Origin: Lentisphaeria bacterium
GTDB taxonomy: Bacteria > Verrucomicrobiota > Lentisphaeria > Victivallales > UBA1829
Reading direction: 5' to 3'
Length of the DNA stretch: 17,035 bases
Assembly (NCBI GenBank): GCA_017540385.1
Contig: JAFYBD010000249.1
Span: 1-17,035 of the forward strand
Below are positions 14,522 to 17,035 of this stretch, piece by piece. The notes beneath the pieces are model-generated. The model saw only the letters and a list, made by a program, of their open reading frames with translations, made no database searches and was not told the DNA's origin. Made by a program: the position numbers and the translations under genes. The stretch's first letter is position 1. Each line of letters begins with the position of its first letter.

Positions 14522-15412
14522 TCAATCCGTGATGCCGGATTCCGGCGTTTCGTCGTCGCAGGCGGCTTCGGAGGGCGTTTCCGGCTGTTCCGGCGTCCGA
14601 GCCGCGATGTGCTCCGCCATGCGGATGAACTGTTCCGGCGAGACGCGTTCCGCGCGGATGTCGGGATCGACCGAGGCTTCGGCCATGGCGGACGCGATGA
14701 GGTCGGCGCCGAAGACCGCGGCGGCCTGCTTGAACATCTTCTTCCTGCGGTGCGCGAACGACGTCCGTGCGAGGCGCGAAAGCAGGATGCGGACCTGCCG
14801 CGAGGGGATGGCCGGACGGCGCGTGAGGGCGAGCAGCGCGGAGTCGACCGACGGGGCCGGATAGAAGACTTCCGGCGGGACCATGCGGACGATGCGGCCC
14901 TCGTAGACCGCGGCGATGCGCGCGGTGAGGGCGGAATAATCAGCGGTGCCGGGCGCGGCGAGGAACCTCTCCGCGACTTCCTTCTGAAGCATCAGGAGCA
15001 TGTCGGAGGGGGGAGTTTCGAGGTCGAGCAGCTTCGCGACCACGATGGTGCCGGCGCTGTAGGGGAGATTGGAGATCACGCGGAAGTCGCCGGGGAAGAG
15101 CTCGTCGTATTTGACCCGGCATGCGTCGGCTTCGATGAGGCGGAGCCCGAGCGGGACGACGGCGGTGCGGAGATAGGCCGCGAGCTTGCGGTCGAACTCG
15201 ATGGCGGTCACGGACGCGCCGGAGGCGACGAGGCCGCGGGTGATCGCGCCGAGACCGGGACCGACCTCAAGGATGCACTGGTCCGGCTTCGGATCGGCTT
15301 CGTGGATGATCTTCGCGCGGAACTGGTCGTCGACGAGGAAATTCTGGCCGAGACGCTTGCTCGGGGCGATCCCGAGGCGTTCGAGCAGGGCTTTGAGTTC
15401 GGTCTTGACCAT
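14522..15412 (-). CDS. rsmA: 16S rRNA dimethyladenosine transferase RsmA (KsgA)
   Basis: A 296-residue S-adenosylmethionine-dependent enzyme that dimethylates two adjacent adenines in the last helix of 16S rRNA during 30S assembly. Diagnostic features are KRLGQNFLVD (19-28), SAM-binding motif I ILEVGPGLGAIT (47-58), the acidic EFD after strand 2 (72-74), and the catalytic NLPY (115-118) followed by SAGTIVVAKLL. QKEVAERF and the C-terminal helical domain with FAHRRKKMF complete it. The last 25 residues are an acidic, probably disordered tail (PEQPETPSEAACDDETPE) beyond the usual end. The ATG lies 3 bases after the stop of the FmdB-like gene and has no Shine-Dalgarno sequence, which points to translational coupling. 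Confidence 0.95.
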   Translation of the reverse strand: MVKTELKALLERLGIAPSKRLGQNFLVDDQFRAKIIHEADPKPDQCILEVGPGLGAITRGLVASGASVTAIEFDRKLAAYLRTAVVPLGLRLIEADACRVKYDELFPGDFRVISNLPYSAGTIVVAKLLDLETPPSDMLLMLQKEVAERFLAAPGTADYSALTARIAAVYEGRIVRMVPPEVFYPAPSVDSALLALTRRPAIPSRQVRILLSRLARTSFAHRRKKMFKQAAAVFGADLIASAMAEASVDPDIRAERVSPEQFIRMAEHIAARTPEQPETPSEAACDDETPESGITD

Positions 15413-15415
15413 GAA

Positions 15416-15658
15416 TCAGTGGTGATGGTGGCAGCAGCCGGAGCAGCCGCAGCCGCCCGCGTGCGCCGAAGCCATGCAGTCCTCGGACATCTTGCAGGAG
15501 CCGAATTCGGTCTTCGAAGCGGCTGCGAAACGTGAAAGCATGCGTTTCGCGCCCTTCGCATGACATTCGGGGCAGTCCGGGGCGGATTCCGAGGCGGATT
15601 TGAGGAGCGCCTCGAACTTGTGGCCGCATTTGACGCAGGTGTATTCGAAGATGGGCAT
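15416..15658 (-). CDS. FmdB-type zinc ribbon protein with Cys/His-rich tail
   Basis: An 80-residue protein beginning MPIFEYTCVKCGHKFE, the hallmark of the FmdB/CxxC_CxxC_SSSS putative regulatory family, with a zinc ribbon made by C8/C11 and C29/C32. The role of the family is poorly known; some members lie near amidase genes. Here the C-terminus is extended by a metal-binding-looking tail, GGCGCSGCCHHHH, with four terminal histidines. Two further cysteines lie in the linker (SCKMSEDC). It starts 7 bases after the CorA-like stop without a Shine-Dalgarno sequence and ends 3 bases before rsmA, so it is an internal cistron of the operon. Assignment to the family is firm; the function is not. Confidence 0.85.
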   Translation of the reverse strand: MPIFEYTCVKCGHKFEALLKSASESAPDCPECHAKGAKRMLSRFAAASKTEFGSCKMSEDCMASAHAGGCGCSGCCHHHH

Positions 15659-15665
15659 GGCGGGA

Positions 15666-16607
15666 TCAGTGTTTCTCGAATTTCTTGATGAGCCAGAAAA
15701 CGAAGAACGCCAGGGCGGTCATCAGGATGAAGAAGACGGGGAACGAGATGTACCAGTATTTCCCCTCGACGTCGCCGCAGAAGAACCTGGTGAACTCGCT
15801 CATGCCGAAGACGCCGGTGAAGAAGGTCGGGATGGCGACCGCGATCACGATGGCGTTCATGTTCTTCATCAGCACGTTCAGGTTGTTGTTGATGATGCTG
15901 GCGCGCGCGTCCATGAGTCCGGACAGGACCTGCGAGTAGACCTGGGCCTGGTCGAGGAACTGGCGGTTCTCGATCTGGAGATCGTCGAGCAGCTCGATGT
16001 TCTCCTCGGTGAACTGGAACTTGTAAGCGCCGGCCCGGATGCGCTCGAATGCGCGCCGGTTGCCGCTGAGGGCGTTCACGTAGTAGACGAGTCCCTTCTC
16101 CAGCGTGAACATGTCGAGCAGGCTGCTGCTGTCGTTGGATTCGTTCAGCTGGGTCTCGATCTCGTCGCTGCACATGTTGATCACGCGCAGGTGGCTCTCG
16201 AAATGGCGGATGGTCTGGGTCAGCACCCGGAGCAGGACGTCCTGGCGGGTGTAGACCCTGGTGGCGAACTTGCCTGTGAAGAGGAGCGGGAAATCCTCGT
16301 CGACGACCAGGACGACCCGTTCGGCGAAGAGGAAGATGCCCATGGACTTCACGCGGAACAGGAAATTGTCGTCCGCCGAATAGTTCTTGGGATACTTGAG
16401 GATGATGGCGATGTACTCGTCCTCGAACTCGATACGCGGCGTTTCGTCCGGGTCGATGGAGGACGCGAGGGTGTGGGGGTCGATCCCCAGCTCGTCGGTG
16501 AGGTAGGCGCGTTCCTCCCCGTCGGGCCTGACGTAGACGTCGACGGGGATGGAACCTGCATCGGAGTGGGCGATGCGGCCGTCTAATACGGAGTAGCGGT
16601 CGAGCAT
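15666..16607 (-). CDS. corA: CorA family divalent-cation transporter with GMS in place of GMN
   Basis: A 313-residue inner-membrane protein of the CorA/MIT family, which forms funnel-shaped pentamers carrying Mg2+, Co2+ or Ni2+ (or, in relatives, Zn2+). A large cytoplasmic N-terminal domain (1-250) is followed by a long helix that continues into TM1 (about 251-269, IVIAVAIPTFFTGVF) and TM2 (about 286-307). The short periplasmic loop after TM1, normally GMN, reads F-G-M-S (G268, M269, S270). GMN is nearly invariant in Mg-transporting CorA and forms the selectivity ring, so ion preference may differ. The basic C-terminal end (KKFEKH) is typical. ATG 16607 has GGATGG 6-7 bases upstream and lies 20 bases after the serC stop. 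Confidence 0.88.
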   Translation of the reverse strand: MLDRYSVLDGRIAHSDAGSIPVDVYVRPDGEERAYLTDELGIDPHTLASSIDPDETPRIEFEDEYIAIILKYPKNYSADDNFLFRVKSMGIFLFAERVVLVVDEDFPLLFTGKFATRVYTRQDVLLRVLTQTIRHFESHLRVINMCSDEIETQLNESNDSSSLLDMFTLEKGLVYYVNALSGNRRAFERIRAGAYKFQFTEENIELLDDLQIENRQFLDQAQVYSQVLSGLMDARASIINNNLNVLMKNMNAIVIAVAIPTFFTGVFGMSEFTRFFCGDVEGKYWYISFPVFFILMTALAFFVFWLIKKFEKH

Positions 16608-16627
16608 GACGACACCATCCGGTCAGA

Positions 16628-17035
16628 TCAGTTGTTCTTCTTGAAATCCTGCATGAAGGAGACGAGGTGTTCCACGCCTTCGAGCGGCATCGCATTGTAG
16701 ATGCTGGCGCGGATGCCGCCGACGGAACGGTGCCCCTTGAGACCGATCATGCCGGCCGCCTTGGCCTCTTCGATGAATTTGGCTTCGAGTTCTTCGGAGG
16801 GGAGACGGAAGACGACGTTCATCTTGGAACGGCTGCAGGGGCAGACCGGGTTGCGGTAGTACCCGTCGGATCCGTCGATGGCGGCGTAGAGGGTCTCGGC
16901 CTTCTTGTTGTTCGCGGCTTCGAGGACGTCCAGGCCGCCCGGGATCCACTGGACCGCGTGCGCGCGTTCATCCGCGAGAATCCCACGGTCTATCTGTCCA
17001 CCCATACGCCGCTGGGCTTTGAGAATCTGGAGAAC
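16628..17035 (-). CDS. serC: Phosphoserine aminotransferase, 3' part only, with a suspect upstream junction
   Basis: The C-terminal domain of SerC, the PLP enzyme that transaminates 3-phosphohydroxypyruvate with glutamate to give phosphoserine in serine synthesis (and acts in pyridoxine synthesis in some bacteria). Clear family sequence covers GGLDVLEAANNKKAETLY, YYRNPV, RSKMNVVFRLP, LKGHRSVGGIRASIYNAMPL and the end VSFMQDFKKNN, coded by 16628 to about 16942. Upstream of that the frame stays open to the window edge, but the residues (QIDRGILADERAHAVQW and before) no longer look like SerC, where a TPP.F.IY...W region is expected. The break coincides with a GATC inside GGATCC. So the gene is either joined to foreign sequence or rearranged here. 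An internal ATG at 17003-17005 is not a credible start. It is first in the cluster with corA, the FmdB-like gene and rsmA. Confidence 0.8.
   Translation of the reverse strand, partial: VLQILKAQRRMGGQIDRGILADERAHAVQWIPGGLDVLEAANNKKAETLYAAIDGSDGYYRNPVCPCSRSKMNVVFRLPSEELEAKFIEEAKAAGMIGLKGHRSVGGIRASIYNAMPLEGVEHLVSFMQDFKKNN
16943..17035 (+). other. Possible plus-strand coding fragment, metallo-beta-lactamase-fold-like
   Basis: From the GATC at 16943 to the window end the plus strand reads DPLDRVRAFIRENP, then TVYLSTHTPLGFENLEN. This looks far more like real protein than the minus-strand reading of the same bases. The form 'RVR.li.ENP.tVYL.tH.P' resembles the C-terminal part of metallo-beta-lactamase-fold hydrolases of the AHL-lactonase type, in which the histidine binds metal. 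The family call is tentative because only about 31 residues are visible. Confidence 0.3.

Noticed and set aside
16628..17005. A complete small protein starting at ATG 17003-17005
   Set aside because: The real homology is the C-terminal domain of SerC, which cannot stand alone, and the residues between the ATG and about 16942 do not belong to it.
1..17035. tRNA, rRNA, CRISPR array, riboswitch or full insertion sequence
   Set aside because: No cloverleaf, repeat-spacer array, conserved leader or transposase was seen in any intergenic stretch. The only gaps of 250 bases or more (12619-12868 and 13352-13716) hold promoters, inverted repeats and the MITE.

Overview
The window is about 17 kb of GC-rich DNA from a double-membrane (Gram-negative type) bacterium. 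Support for this comes from three lipoprotein-type signal peptides, a penicillin-binding protein 1C plus alpha-2-macroglobulin pair, and a dimeric (single-chain) glycyl-tRNA synthetase. GC content, the diverged single-chain GlyRS, the sugar-degrading GH51 enzyme and the many unfamiliar lipoproteins would fit the PVC group (Lentisphaerota, Kiritimatiellota or Verrucomicrobiota), perhaps from an animal gut. That placement is an impression; no rRNA or marker comparison was possible. Long antisense ORFs are common here only because of GC bias.

Layout, left to right. (1) 1-1995, minus strand: a GH51 alpha-L-arabinofuranosidase-type enzyme with a lysine/alanine tail, followed by a lipoprotein of unknown function that runs off the left edge. 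A promoter precedes GH51. (2) 2108-5450, minus: a glycyl-tRNA synthetase operon that also carries two lipoprotein genes with a possible LolA-like fold, with a good promoter and an intrinsic terminator. (3) 5473-12712, minus: a cell-envelope defence operon of bacterial alpha-2-macroglobulin (thioester CLEQ present) and PBP1C, joined by an ATGA overlap, with promoter and terminator. (4) 12724-13414: a Cys-tRNA(Pro) deacylase (YbaK/EbsC type) on the minus strand with a strong sigma70-like promoter, and a structured AT-rich spacer behind it. (5) 13466-14463: a 164-bp non-coding element with 19-bp terminal inverted repeats and a TTGA target duplication (a MITE). It sits between the ybaK promoter and a plus-strand gene for an unrecognised single-pass membrane protein. 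(6) 14522-17035, minus: serC (3' part only), a CorA-type transporter with an altered signature motif, an FmdB-type zinc ribbon protein with a Cys/His tail, and rsmA (ksgA), closely packed as one likely operon.

Most of the content is ordinary: translation quality control (GlyRS, YbaK, RsmA), envelope repair and protease trapping (PBP1C/A2M), metal transport and sugar release. The two points most worth a second look are the MITE, whose target duplication supplies the first four bases of the -35 box of the downstream gene, and the right-hand end of the window. There SerC homology stops abruptly at a GATC (inside GGATCC) and is replaced by sequence that looks coding on the opposite strand, which suggests a chimeric junction or rearrangement.
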